Counted from the first letter of the stretch, positions 46,749-56,162 are shown. The stretch is 64,000 nt of DNA from CAMFLJ01 sp963702555 (GCA_963702555.1 CAVPCW010000011.1:806001-870000), one strand, 5' to 3'. Translations and numbers: made by a program. The notes: generated from the sequence alone by a model not told the origin.

Positions 46749-47963
46749 ATGGTCGTCGTGATCGTCCTCCTCGCGGTGCTCGTCGTGCTCGTCGGCACGG
46801 GCGCCGCCCTCGTCGCCTCGCGGCGCCGCAACGCCGCGCTCCTCGAGCCGCCGCCCGACGCGCCCCGGGTGCCGCCGGAGGTCCTCGAAGAGGTCCGCCG
46901 GGAGGCCGCCGAGCGCGAGGCCGCCGAGGTGGAGCCCGGTGAGGGCGACGACGACTCCGTCACCGGCGTCGTCGTCGACGAGCTTCACCGGCGAGACGCC
47001 GACGCGGTGGTCGCCGAGGCCGAGGCAGCCCTCGCCGAGGCCGCCGCGGTCGAGGAGGTCGCCCGACCCCGCTTCCGCGACCGCCTGACCAAGGCCCGCA
47101 GCGCCCTGGCCGGAGCGTTCGGCTCCATCGGGGGTCGCGGCAAGATCGACGACGAGACCTGGGACGAGCTCGAAGAGGCGCTCATCCGGGCCGACGTCGG
47201 CGTGGCCGCCACCCAGGACCTGCTCGACCACCTGCGCAGCCGGGTCAAGGCCGACGGCCTCACCGACGGCGCGCAGCTCCTCGAGGCGCTCAAGGTCGAG
47301 CTCAAGGAGCGCCTGTCGGGCTACGAGCGCGAGCTCGAGTTCACCATCGAGCCGGGCCCGTCGGTATGGCTCTTCGTCGGCGTCAACGGCGTCGGCAAGA
47401 CCACCACCATCGGCAAGCTCGGCACCCGCGAGGCCCGCGGCGGCATCAAGGTCGTCATGGCCGCCGGTGACACCTTCCGGGCCGCCGCCGCCGAGCAGCT
47501 CGGCATGTGGGCCGAGCGTGCCGGAGCCGAGCTGGTGCGCGGCAACGAGGGCGGCGACCCGAGCGCCGTGATCTACGACGCCGTCGAGGCCGCTGCCGCC
47601 CGCGATGCCGACCTCGTGCTCGCCGACACCGCCGGACGCCTGCACAACAAGGTCAACCTGATGGAGGAGCTCCGGAAGGTCCGCCGCGTCGCCGATCAGG
47701 GCGCCGGCCACGTCACCGAGGTCCTCCTCGTGCTCGACGCCACCACCGGACAGAACGGCCTGGTCCAGGCCGCGCAGTTCAGCGAGGCGGTCGAGCTCAC
47801 CGGTGTGGTGCTCACCAAGCTCGACGGCTCGGCGAAGGGTGGCATCGTCATCGCCATCCACGACCAGCTGGGCATCCCCGTCAAGCTCGTGGGTCTCGGC
47901 GAGGGCGCCGACGACCTCATCCCGTTCGATCCCGACGAGTTCGTGGAGGCCCTGTTCTCATGA
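46749..47963 (+). CDS. ftsY: Signal recognition particle receptor FtsY
   Basis: 404-aa SRP receptor GTPase. The first 25 residues form a membrane helix (VVVIVLLAVLVVLVGTGAAL), an anchored form seen in actinobacteria; an acidic A domain runs to about residue 100. The NG domain follows: WDELEEALIRADVGV (N), GVNGVGKTTTIGKL (G1), VLADTAGRLHN (G3), LTKLDGSAKGG (G4) and GLGEGADDLIPFD. The stop overlaps the next gene's start by four bases. Confidence 0.96.
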   Translation: MVVVIVLLAVLVVLVGTGAALVASRRRNAALLEPPPDAPRVPPEVLEEVRREAAEREAAEVEPGEGDDDSVTGVVVDELHRRDADAVVAEAEAALAEAAAVEEVARPRFRDRLTKARSALAGAFGSIGGRGKIDDETWDELEEALIRADVGVAATQDLLDHLRSRVKADGLTDGAQLLEALKVELKERLSGYERELEFTIEPGPSVWLFVGVNGVGKTTTIGKLGTREARGGIKVVMAAGDTFRAAAAEQLGMWAERAGAELVRGNEGGDPSAVIYDAVEAAAARDADLVLADTAGRLHNKVNLMEELRKVRRVADQGAGHVTEVLLVLDATTGQNGLVQAAQFSEAVELTGVVLTKLDGSAKGGIVIAIHDQLGIPVKLVGLGEGADDLIPFDPDEFVEALFS

Positions 47964-48393
47964 GGCTCATTTCCGTTCCCCTGAAGCTGCTGGTCCGTCT
48001 GGTGGTGCTGCCCGTCAAGGTGCTGTTGGCCACCGCCGGGCTCACCTTCCGTGCCGGTTTCAAGGCCGGCACCCTGCCGGTGAAGGGCAGCGCCTTCGCC
48101 GTGCGCTCGTTCGGCATCAAGGCCGTGGTGCTGTTCGCCGCCGGGCTGGCGCTCGGCGTCTACGTCGGCCGCCGCCTCGGCTCCAGCGGTGTGGAGCTGG
48201 CCGAGGCCTCCTACCCGGGTGACTTCGGGACGTCGGTCGACCGTGTCGCCGCCGCCCCGGCTGTCGTGGCCGAGGCCGTCACCGACGCCGAGGAGGAGGC
48301 CGAGGCCGAGCTGGAGGCCGCCATCGACAGCGCCCTCGGCGTCACCGGCGGCGAGCTCGGCGTCGACACCGCCGACGCCGACGAGGCCGGCTG

Positions 48394-48394
<1 letters not shown>
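47960..48394 (+). CDS. Small membrane protein of unknown function inside the SRP operon
   Basis: 144-aa protein I do not recognise. An amphipathic basic N-terminus (RLISVPLKLLVRLVVLPVKV) and a basic linker lead to one hydrophobic helix (IKAVVLFAAGLALGVYVG), then an acidic Ala/Glu-rich tail (about residues 95-144). The ATG overlaps the ftsY stop and the TGA overlaps the ffh ATG, so all three should be made together. Placement between receptor and SRP GTPase suggests a role in membrane targeting, but this is inference only. Confidence 0.75.
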
Positions 48395-49906
<1,512 letters not shown>

Positions 49907-49909
<3 letters not shown>

Positions 49910-49940
49910 TAGCCTGACTTGCTCGCACGCCCCTGCGAGC
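49907..49940 (+). promoter_or_regulatory. Putative extended -10 and leader hairpin of rpsP
   Basis: TGATAGCCT (49907-49915) is an extended -10 that reuses the ffh stop codon; a 7-bp hairpin with a 6-nt loop (49921-49940) follows in the 105-nt leader before rpsP. Confidence 0.35.
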
Positions 49941-50020
49941 GACACCATTGACGGTCGCTCCCGTGCCGGGCGCGCCCCCGTGTTCGCCCGAACATCTGCG
50001 AAGAAGAAGAGAGAAACACC

Positions 50021-50314
50021 GTGGTAAAGCTCCGTCTGATGCGGATGGGCAAGACCAAGCAGCCGACCTACCGCATCGTGGCCGCCGACACGCGCTCGCC
50101 GCGTGACGGCCGGTTCATCGAGATCGTGGGTCACTACAACCCCCGCACCGACCCGTCGTCGATCCACGTCGACAACGACAAGGCCGTCGCCTGGCTCAAG
50201 CAGGGCGCCCAGCCCACCGAGGCCGTCGAGAAGCTGCTGAAGATCTCGGGTGCCTGGGAGCAGTTCACCGGCCAGCCCGTCGCCGGCCAGCAGGTCAGCG
50301 GCGCGGCATCGTGA
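50021..50314 (+). CDS. rpsP: 30S ribosomal protein S16
   Basis: 97-aa S16. The N-terminus VKLRLMRMGKTKQPTYRIV and the central DGRFIEIVGHYNPRTDP are the family core. GTG 50021 follows an A/G-rich ribosome site (agaagagaga). The short C-terminal Gln/Ala tail is lineage-specific. It overlaps the KH gene by four bases. Confidence 0.95.
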   Translation: MVKLRLMRMGKTKQPTYRIVAADTRSPRDGRFIEIVGHYNPRTDPSSIHVDNDKAVAWLKQGAQPTEAVEKLLKISGAWEQFTGQPVAGQQVSGAAS

Positions 50315-50616
50315 GCGACGTCGCCGACGCCACCGACACCGGTGACGAGCAGTCCGACGAGGCTGCCGGCCCCGACTACGCCACCGCCATCTCGGTGCTC
50401 GGCTACGTCGTGCGCCAGCTGGTCGAGGACCCTGACGCCGTCTCCATCGAGCTCGACGACCGTGGTCGTCGCCCCGTGCTGAACGTGCACGTCGGCGCCG
50501 GCGACATGGGTCGCGTCATCGGCAAGCGCGGCCGGGTCGCCCAGTCGATCCGCACCGTCGTGCGTGCCGCCGCCGCCCGTGACGGCGGCGACGTCGAGGT
50601 CGAGTTCCTCGACTGA
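50311..50616 (+). CDS. KH-domain RNA-binding protein (KhpA-like)
   Basis: 101-aa protein with one KH domain, GDMGRVIGKRGRVAQSIRTV being the GxxG loop and following helix. An acidic 25-residue N-terminal tail precedes it. KhpA family members act with KhpB/Jag in RNA metabolism and cell size control, and the gene usually sits between rpsP and rimM, as here. GTG 50311 overlaps the rpsP stop. Confidence 0.92.
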   Translation: MSDVADATDTGDEQSDEAAGPDYATAISVLGYVVRQLVEDPDAVSIELDDRGRRPVLNVHVGAGDMGRVIGKRGRVAQSIRTVVRAAAARDGGDVEVEFLD

Positions 50617-50620
50617 TCCG

Positions 50621-51103
50621 GTGAGCCTCCTCGAGGTCGGCCGGATCGACAAGGCCCAGGGCCTCCGCGGGGAGGTCGTGGTCACCCTCACCACCACCGA
50701 GACCTCCCGCCTCGATCCTGGGTCGGAGCTCATCGCCGGCGACCGCCATCTGGTGGTCGCCGCGTCGCGTCCGCACCAGCACCGCTGGGTCGTCCACTTC
50801 GAGGGCGTCACCAGCCGTGAGCTGGCCGAGGAGCTGGCGCGGGCCGTGCTGCGGGCCGAGGCGCCCGAGGCGACCGACCCCGACGACCTGTGGGTGCACG
50901 AGCTCATCGGCTCGCCGGTGATCGAGGTCGACGGCACCGATCGGGGCGTCGTCGAGGCCGTGCAGGACAACCCGGCCAGCGATCTGCTGGTGCTCGACAC
51001 GGGCGCCCTGGTGCCGCTGCGCTTCCTCGTGGGCCGCGACGACACCGGACGCCTGGTGGTCGACGTGCCCGCCGGGCTGTTCGACCTGCTCGACGAGGCC
51101 TGA
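50621..51103 (+). CDS. rimM: Ribosome maturation factor RimM
   Basis: 160-aa 16S processing factor that binds S19. The N-terminal RimM domain shows VGRIDKAQGLRGEVVVTL; the PRC-barrel begins at DDLWVHELIGSPVIEVDGT and includes PASDLLVLDTGALVPLRF. GTG 50621 is 4 nt after the KH stop. Order rpsP-khpA-rimM-trmD is conserved across bacteria. Confidence 0.95.
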   Translation: MSLLEVGRIDKAQGLRGEVVVTLTTTETSRLDPGSELIAGDRHLVVAASRPHQHRWVVHFEGVTSRELAEELARAVLRAEAPEATDPDDLWVHELIGSPVIEVDGTDRGVVEAVQDNPASDLLVLDTGALVPLRFLVGRDDTGRLVVDVPAGLFDLLDEA

Positions 51104-51115
51104 GCGGTCGCCGTC

Positions 51116-51847
51116 GTGCGCGTCGACGTCTTCACCATCTTCCCCGACATGGTCTCGGGGTTCGCCGGGCAGAGCCTGCTGGGCCGGGCCTCGGCCAGGG
51201 GGCTTCTCGACGTGCGGGTCCACGACCTGCGTGAGCACACCACCGATGTGCACCGCACGGTCGACGACACCCCGTTCGGGGGCGGTGCCGGCATGGTGCT
51301 GATGCCCGAGCCCATCTACGCCGCCGTGGAGGCCGCTCAGCCGCCCCGGCCGCTGTTCCTGCTCGGCCCCGGGGGGCGCACCCTCGACCAGGCCATGGCC
51401 CGGGAGCTGGCGGCGGGGGAGGGCTTCTCCCTGCTCTGCGGACGCTATGAGGGCGTCGACGACCGTGTGCGCACCGAGCTGTGCGACGGCGAGCTCTCCA
51501 TCGGCGACTACGTCCTCGGTGGCGGTGAGGTCGCCGCCATGGTCGTCCTGGAGGCCGTGGGGCGCCTGGTGCCGGGTGTGATGGGCAACTCCGCCTCCGC
51601 CGGCGAGGAGTCCTTCAGCGACGGCCTGCTCGAGTACCCGCAGTTCACCAAGCCGGCCGAGTTCCGGGGCATGGCGGTGCCAGAGGTGCTGCGCTCCGGC
51701 GATCACGCCAAGGTGGCGGCCTGGCGCCGGGCCCAGGCGCTGCGTCGCACGCTGCTGGCCCGTCCGGACCTGGTGGAGGCCCGAGGTGGCCTCTCCGCCG
51801 AGGACGAGGCCCTCCTCGACCGCTGGGCCCCCGATCCCGGCTCCTGA
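51116..51847 (+). CDS. trmD: tRNA (guanine37-N1)-methyltransferase TrmD
   Basis: 243-aa SPOUT methyltransferase modifying G37 of tRNA. VDVFTIFPDMV opens the protein; the SAM trefoil knot is LLCGRYEGVDDRV and ELSIGDYVLGGGEVAAMVV; the C-terminal domain has SFSDGLLEYPQFTKP. GTG 51116 is the family start. The stop codon lies in a 13-bp tandem duplication (51833-51858) that repeats the last codons downstream of the gene. Confidence 0.96.
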   Translation: MRVDVFTIFPDMVSGFAGQSLLGRASARGLLDVRVHDLREHTTDVHRTVDDTPFGGGAGMVLMPEPIYAAVEAAQPPRPLFLLGPGGRTLDQAMARELAAGEGFSLLCGRYEGVDDRVRTELCDGELSIGDYVLGGGEVAAMVVLEAVGRLVPGVMGNSASAGEESFSDGLLEYPQFTKPAEFRGMAVPEVLRSGDHAKVAAWRRAQALRRTLLARPDLVEARGGLSAEDEALLDRWAPDPGS

Positions 51848-51862
51848 TCCCGGCTCCTGATC

Positions 51863-51913
51863 CCTCCGTGGCTCACCTGTTCAGGCCATGCCTGACGACG
51901 TGAGCCACAGAGG
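51863..51913 (+). terminator. Compound hairpin terminator after trmD
   Basis: A perfect 9-bp outer stem (51868-51876 with 51900-51908) contains a second 6-bp stem (51881-51886 with 51890-51895). It sits before the rplS promoter and likely splits trmD from rplS transcription. Confidence 0.65.
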
Positions 51914-51929
51914 GTCCTCGGGGGGCGCT

Positions 51930-51959
51930 TTGCCGTTTCCGGGCGAACCCACGTAGCAT
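51930..51959 (+). promoter_or_regulatory. Putative rplS promoter
   Basis: TTGCCG (51930-51935), an 18-bp spacer and TAGCAT (51954-51959) predict a start near 51966. Confidence 0.45.
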
Positions 51960-51963
51960 GCAG

Positions 51964-52058
51964 GGTCCCTTCGGACCGGGGTTTCCCGATCCGCACCGGG
52001 CTCCCGGTTCCGACCGGGCGCCCAGTCTCCGACTTCACTGCCGGCACGCCTCGCCGGC
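51964..52058 (+). promoter_or_regulatory. Structured 5' leader of rplS (three hairpins)
   Basis: Three successive stems fill the leader: 51964-51968/51973-51977 with a 4-nt loop; 52003-52008/52013-52018 with a 4-nt loop, extended by 51998-52001/52020-52023; and 52040-52045/52053-52058 with a 7-nt loop. The rplS ATG is 27 nt further on. This could be an autoregulatory ribosomal-protein leader; no known family is matched by eye. Confidence 0.4.
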
Positions 52059-52084
52059 TGCTCCTCACGCCAGGATTGACGCAG

Positions 52085-52429
52085 ATGAACGCCATCGATC
52101 TGATCGACGCCCAGAGCCTCCGCGACGACGTCCCCGCCTTCGGCCCGGGTGACACGCTGAAGGTGCACGTCCGGGTCGTCGAGGGCACCCGTGAGCGCGT
52201 CCAGGTCTTCCAGGGCGCCGTGATCCGCCGTCAGGGCGACGGCCTGCGCGAGACCTTCACGGTTCGCAAGGTCAGCTTCGGCGTCGGCGTCGAGCGCACC
52301 TTCCCCGTGCACTCCCCGATCGTGTCCAAGATCGAGGTCGTGAGCCGAGGCGACGTCCGTCGCGCCAAGCTCTACTACCTGCGCGACCGCGTCGGGAAGT
52401 CGGCCAAGATCAAGGAGAAGCGCGACTGA
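52085..52429 (+). CDS. rplS: 50S ribosomal protein L19
   Basis: 114-aa L19. PAFGPGDTLKVHVRVVEG and ERVQVFQGAVIRR are the family core, with the basic C-terminus RRAKLYYLRDRVGKSAKIKE. ATG 52085 is chosen over TTG 52076, which has no room for a ribosome site. It has its own promoter and structured leader, unlike the trmD-coupled arrangement of many bacteria. Confidence 0.95.
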   Translation: MNAIDLIDAQSLRDDVPAFGPGDTLKVHVRVVEGTRERVQVFQGAVIRRQGDGLRETFTVRKVSFGVGVERTFPVHSPIVSKIEVVSRGDVRRAKLYYLRDRVGKSAKIKEKRD

Positions 52430-52523
52430 CGCTTCGAGCGTCTGAGCGCCGCACCCGCCGGTCCGTCCGGCCCGGTGCGCACTCCAGCGGATGGCCCGCG
52501 GGCCACACGGGGCGAGGTGAGCG

Positions 52524-52826
52524 GTGAGCACCGAGGATCTCGAGGACTACGAGTCCGACGTCGAGCTGCAGCTGTACCGCGAGTACAAGGACGTCTGCCC
52601 GATGTTCCGGTACGTCGTGGAGACCGAGCGACGGTTCTACCTCGCCAACGAGGTCAACCAGACCGTGCTCGACGTGGGTGGCCGCACCCGGGTCGAGATC
52701 GAGCTGCGCGATGCCTGGGTCTGGGACATGTACCGCCAGAACCGGTTCGTCAGCCACGTCAAGGTCGTCACGTTCAAGGACGTCAACATCGAGGAGCTCC
52801 CGCGCGACGAGCTGGGGCTGGAGTGA
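52524..52826 (+). CDS. DUF2469 family protein
   Basis: 100-aa protein of the actinobacteria-restricted DUF2469 family: EDYESDVELQLYREYKDVCP, FRYVVETERRFYLANEVN and RDAWVWDMYRQNRFVSHVKV are strongly conserved in the group. It is acidic, without membrane segments; function unknown. It is normally found downstream of rplS-lepB-rnhB; here lepB and rnhB are absent from that spot. GTG 52524 follows gcgagg. Confidence 0.9.
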   Translation: MSTEDLEDYESDVELQLYREYKDVCPMFRYVVETERRFYLANEVNQTVLDVGGRTRVEIELRDAWVWDMYRQNRFVSHVKVVTFKDVNIEELPRDELGLE

Positions 52827-52839
52827 GCAGGCGCCAGGG

Positions 52840-53184
52840 TTGACCGCCGGCCGGCGGGCGCTGGGCGCCCGGGGCGAGGCGTTGGCGGCGCGCTGGTACG
52901 AGGCGCGGGGCTACACCGTGGTCAGCCGCAACTGGCGTTGCCGCGACGGCGAGATCGATCTCGTGCTGGCCCACGGGCGCACGCTGGTGTTCTGCGAGGT
53001 CAAGACCCGCAGCTCGAACGCCTACGGCACCCCGGCGGAGGCCGTGACCCGCACCAAGCAGCTCCGGCTGCGCCGCCTGGGAATGCGCTGGCTCGACGAG
53101 CACGAGGTGGCCCCGGCCGGGGTGCGCTTCGACGTGGCGTGCGTGATCGGCAACGACGTCGACGTGATCGAGTCGGCGTTCTGA
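52840..53184 (+). CDS. UPF0102 (YraN) nuclease-fold protein
   Basis: 114-aa UPF0102 protein with a restriction-endonuclease-like core: GEALAARWYEARGYTVVSRN, then the metal site DGEIDLVLAHGRTLVFCEVK (Glu, Asp, Glu-x-Lys). Start is TTG 52840, the only initiator in register with the family N-terminus, with a ccaggg ribosome-like site. Usually followed by comM and dprA; here a TetR gene converges instead. Confidence 0.88.
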   Translation: MTAGRRALGARGEALAARWYEARGYTVVSRNWRCRDGEIDLVLAHGRTLVFCEVKTRSSNAYGTPAEAVTRTKQLRLRRLGMRWLDEHEVAPAGVRFDVACVIGNDVDVIESAF

Positions 53185-53196
53185 GATCCGGAAGGC

Positions 53197-53835
53197 TCAG
53201 GCGGGGGCGAGCAGGCGCACGACCGCGGCGGTGAGCTCGGGCTCGACCTGGTCGTCGTCGAGCAGCTCCCGCAGGTGGACGATCGACGAGGCGCCGAGCA
53301 GCACGTCGACCATGGCGGCGGGACCGGGACCGGTGGCGGCCAGCTCGGGCTCGAACCAGCGCCGCACCTGCTCCTGGAGCCGTTCGATGCGCAGGGCGAG
53401 CATGGCGGCCCCGAGCTGGCTGCTGGGGGCGAGGCGCTCGACCGAGCGGGTGAGCGGGGCGGTGCGGACGGCGAGCTCGACCCGGAGGGTCACCAGGGCC
53501 GCGGCCCGGGTGGCGAGGTCGCCCTCGGGAGGGGTGATCACCAGGCAGTGGGCGATCCGGGGGAAGACCTCGGTGGCGACGGCTCCGAACAGGGAGTCGC
53601 GGTCGGGGAAGTACCGGAAGATCGTGCGCTCGGACACGCCGCTGGCGTCGGCGATGTCGGCGAAGGTCGGCAGCGGGTTGCCGGCGTCGACCAGCTCGAG
53701 GGTGGCGGTGACCACGGCCGCCCGGCCGCGCTCGGCTCGCAGGCGTCGGCCGTCGATGACCGGCTCGGCTGCACCGCGCGTCTCCAGGGCGGCGATCAAT
53801 GCGTCGGTCGGTTCGCGGGAGTCGGTGGTGGCCAT
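53197..53835 (-). CDS. TetR-family transcriptional regulator
   Basis: 212-aa repressor-type protein. The HTH is at residues 45-75 (FADIADASGVSERTIFRYFP), followed by a helical ligand domain with no recognised ligand. Its -10 TAGCGT (53851-53846) lies 10 nt before ATG 53835. It is divergent from the DinB-like gene, so it may control that gene; the roughly 100-bp shared region contains no obvious palindrome. Confidence 0.88.
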   Translation of the reverse strand: MATTDSREPTDALIAALETRGAAEPVIDGRRLRAERGRAAVVTATLELVDAGNPLPTFADIADASGVSERTIFRYFPDRDSLFGAVATEVFPRIAHCLVITPPEGDLATRAAALVTLRVELAVRTAPLTRSVERLAPSSQLGAAMLALRIERLQEQVRRWFEPELAATGPGPAAMVDVLLGASSIVHLRELLDDDQVEPELTAAVVRLLAPA

Positions 53836-53845
53836 CGCGGCATCG

Positions 53846-53851
53846 ACGCTA
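53846..53851 (-). promoter_or_regulatory. Putative -10 of the tetR gene (TAGCGT)
   Basis: TAGCGT on the minus strand ends 10 nt before ATG 53835, the longest gap among the leaderless-type sites. Confidence 0.4.
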
Positions 53852-53937
53852 CCGGCTGGCCACCCACCGGTCCGATGACGCGATCTGTCGCCTTCGCCTG
53901 GCGGCCGCGCCGCGGCCCGCCGCGGCCTATCGTCGCC

Positions 53938-53943
53938 GTCGGA
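53938..53943 (+). promoter_or_regulatory. Putative -10 of the DinB-fold gene (TATCGT)
   Basis: TATCGT lies 15 nt before GTG 53959, with a gggggagg ribosome site in between, so this transcript carries a short leader. Confidence 0.4.
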
Positions 53944-53958
53944 CCGGGGGAGGTTGCC

Positions 53959-54783
53959 GTGACGACGAGCGGGCAGGAACCGATCATCGACGTGCTGGAG
54001 CAGGTGTGGGCGTCGACCTACGAGGCCACCGACGGCCTCGTCGAGGCCGAGTGGGCCCTGCCCTCCGAGCTCCCCGGCTGGACCGTGAAGGACTGCCTCA
54101 GCCACGTGGCGACGATCGAGGCCAACTTCATCGGCGAGCCCACCGAGAGCGTCCCGGTCTCGCACCTGGACCACGTGTCCACCCCGTTCCAGGAGGCCAT
54201 GGAGGTCGGGGTCGAAGCCTGGCGGCCGCTGTCGGGCGCCGAGGTCCGGGCCCGCTTCGCCGACATCTACCCCCGCCGGGTGGCCCAGCTCCGGGCCATG
54301 ACGCCCGAGCAGATGGAGGCGCCGAGCTGGTCACCGATCGGCGAGGTGCCCTATCGGCAGTTCATGGTCGTGCGGGCCTTCGACTGCTGGATGCACGAGC
54401 AGGACATCCGCCGGGTCGTCGGCCGGCCTGGTGATCTCGCCGGCCCCACCGTCGGGCCGGTCCTGCAGCGCTTCCGGGCGGCCCTAGGGGTGATCGTCGG
54501 GAAGCGGGCCGGGGCGCCGGAGGGCACCCGCCTCGTGATCCGCACCACCGGGCCCACCGAGGTGGCGCTCGGCGTGGTGGTCGAGGGCCGGGCGTCGGTC
54601 GTGGAGGCCGACGAGCTCCCGGGCCCGCCCGACACCGTGATCACCCTGCCGTTCGAGGCGTTCGTGGCCCTCGGTGGCGGGCGGTGGGACCGTGCTCGGG
54701 CCGAAGCCGCCGGGGGTGTGCGGTACGAGGGGAACCTCGAGCTCGGCCGGGCGGTGCTCGACAACATGGCCTTCACGCCCTGA
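53959..54783 (+). CDS. Maleylpyruvate isomerase/mycothiol-dependent DinB-fold protein
   Basis: 274-aa member of the TIGR03083/MDMPI family. The N-terminal four-helix DinB fold has LPGWTVKDCLSHVATIEANF (first metal His) and VVRAFDCWMHEQDIRRVVG (second His and Asp), followed by a C-terminal sterol-carrier-like domain. These proteins use mycothiol as cofactor in several actinobacterial reactions. GTG 53959 has a strong ribosome site. Mycoredoxin and a Rv2466c-like gene downstream agree with a mycothiol cell. Exact substrate unknown. Confidence 0.82.
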   Translation: MTTSGQEPIIDVLEQVWASTYEATDGLVEAEWALPSELPGWTVKDCLSHVATIEANFIGEPTESVPVSHLDHVSTPFQEAMEVGVEAWRPLSGAEVRARFADIYPRRVAQLRAMTPEQMEAPSWSPIGEVPYRQFMVVRAFDCWMHEQDIRRVVGRPGDLAGPTVGPVLQRFRAALGVIVGKRAGAPEGTRLVIRTTGPTEVALGVVVEGRASVVEADELPGPPDTVITLPFEAFVALGGGRWDRARAEAAGGVRYEGNLELGRAVLDNMAFTP

Positions 54784-54885
54784 TCAGGGTGTTTTCCACC
54801 TCTCAGGGGCCGGAAAGGACGCTTATCCCCGGGCGAACGGGTCGACTTTGCCGGAACTTTGCCTCCGCCCAACCTGCCGCTGTGA

Positions 54886-54915
54886 TTGACCTCGCAATGA
54901 TGTGGCCCATACGAA
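54886..54915 (+). promoter_or_regulatory. Putative sigma70-type promoter of the Asp-rich protein gene
   Basis: TTGACC (54886-54891), 18-bp spacer, TACGAA (54910-54915). The rest of the 54784-54962 gap holds no gene; gggagga precedes the ATG. Confidence 0.45.
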
Positions 54916-54962
54916 CCGGGATGTGACCGCACCCGGGGACCACGACCTTCTGGGAGGAAGTC

Positions 54963-55454
54963 ATGGCAGCAGAGTCCAGCACGCGCAAGATGATCGTCGC
55001 CGCAGCCGTCGGGGGCGCCGCGCTCCTGCTGGGTGGTGTCGCCGTGGCGGCCGCCCAGAGCGACGACGGCCCGAGCCTGCGCCCCGCCGCCGTGGAGGAC
55101 ACCACCACGACGGTCACCGTCGAGGAGACCACCACCACGGTCACCGTCGAGGACACCACCACGACCACCCCGGTCGACGACACCACCAGCACCACCGTCG
55201 ACCTCCGCGGCGACGGCACGGTCGACGACCACGGTGTCGATGACGACGATGACGACTGCCTCCGTGGCGACGGCACCGTCGACGACGACTGCGACAGCGT
55301 CACCGGTTCCACCATCGACGACCACGGCGGCGACCGTGACGACGACGATGACGACGAGGACGAGGTCGACGACGACCGCTCCGGTCACCAGGACGGCTCC
55401 GGCTCCGAGAGCGACGACGACGACCGCAGCGGCTCGAACTCCGGCCGCGGCTGA
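54963..55454 (+). CDS. Exported Thr/Asp-rich low-complexity protein
   Basis: 163-aa protein. Residues 1-31 form a signal or anchor segment (KMIVAAAVGGAALLLGGVAV, then AAAQS, a possible cleavage site). A Thr-rich repeat region with VEDTTTT and VEETTTT units (about 43-75) follows, then an Asp-rich half with two LRGDGTVDD repeats, several Asp runs of 5-6, and two Cys. No globular domain is present. Composition suggests an exposed, possibly glycosylated and cation-binding wall protein; this is inference. Confidence 0.78.
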   Translation: MAAESSTRKMIVAAAVGGAALLLGGVAVAAAQSDDGPSLRPAAVEDTTTTVTVEETTTTVTVEDTTTTTPVDDTTSTTVDLRGDGTVDDHGVDDDDDDCLRGDGTVDDDCDSVTGSTIDDHGGDRDDDDDDEDEVDDDRSGHQDGSGSESDDDDRSGSNSGRG

Positions 55455-55490
55455 GGCAACCCGATCGGTGGGAGCGGGCCGGCCAGGCCC

Positions 55491-55496
55491 TAGCGT
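55491..55496 (+). promoter_or_regulatory. Leaderless-type -10 of the DsbA-like gene (TAGCGT)
   Basis: TAGCGT ends 6 nt before ATG 55503. Confidence 0.45.
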
Positions 55497-55502
55497 TCCG
55501 GC

Positions 55503-56162
55503 ATGGCCGCCCGCTCCGATATCGAGTTCTTCTTCGATCCGATCTGCCCGTTCGCCTGGATCACCAGTCGATGGATCACCGACGTGGCGCCCCTCCGGGG
55601 CGCCACTGTCGCGTGGCGCTTCATCTCGCTGGCCGTGGTGAACGAGGGCAAGGACTACGCCACCGAGTTCCCGCCCGCCTACCCGGTGCTGCACGGCCTC
55701 GGACGCGACCTGCTCCGGGTTGCCGCCGCTGCCCGTGCGTCCGGCGGCAACGACGCAGTGGCCGCCTTCTACACCGCCGCCGGGCAGCAGCTCCACGTGG
55801 GCGGCGTGAACGTGGGCCTCTGGAAGGGTGAGCCGGTGCCGGAGGGCCTGGCGGCCCGCATCCTCGCCGACGCCGGCCTCGACCCCGCGCTGGCCGAGGC
55901 CGCCGGGGACACCTCGTTCGACGGCGTGCTCCGGGAGGAGACCGACCTCGCTCTCTCCCGCACCGGGCCCGATGTCGGCACCCCGATCCTCACGTTCGAC
56001 CCGGGCCAGGCCACCGAGAGCTCGCTCTTCGGTCCCGTCATCTCCAAGGCGCCCACGGGCGACGCCGGCCTCGAGCTGTTCGACGCGGTGCGCGTGCTCG
56101 CCCGCACCCACACCTTCGCCGAGCTGAAGCGCTCGATGCGCGACCCGATCGAGTTCGACTGA
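55503..56162 (+). CDS. DsbA-family oxidoreductase resembling Rv2466c, single active-site Cys
   Basis: 219-aa thioredoxin-fold protein with the inserted helical domain of DsbA enzymes. EFFFDPICPFAWITSRWITD matches the mycobacterial mycothiol-dependent nitroreductase/peroxidase group (Rv2466c), where the motif is CPWC. Here it is Cys15-Pro-Phe-Ala18: the resolving Cys is lost, leaving a monothiol site. GTPILTF supplies the cis-Pro. Its stop overlaps the start of a mycoredoxin gene, the expected electron donor for a mycothiol-mixed disulfide. Confidence 0.85.
   Translation: MAARSDIEFFFDPICPFAWITSRWITDVAPLRGATVAWRFISLAVVNEGKDYATEFPPAYPVLHGLGRDLLRVAAAARASGGNDAVAAFYTAAGQQLHVGGVNVGLWKGEPVPEGLAARILADAGLDPALAEAAGDTSFDGVLREETDLALSRTGPDVGTPILTFDPGQATESSLFGPVISKAPTGDAGLELFDAVRVLARTHTFAELKRSMRDPIEFD

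Noticed and set aside
55080..55400. Nucleotide repeats in the Asp-rich gene as a non-coding repeat element
   Set aside because: The repeats keep one reading frame with synonymous variation, have a promoter, ribosome site and signal segment, so a real coding gene is better supported.
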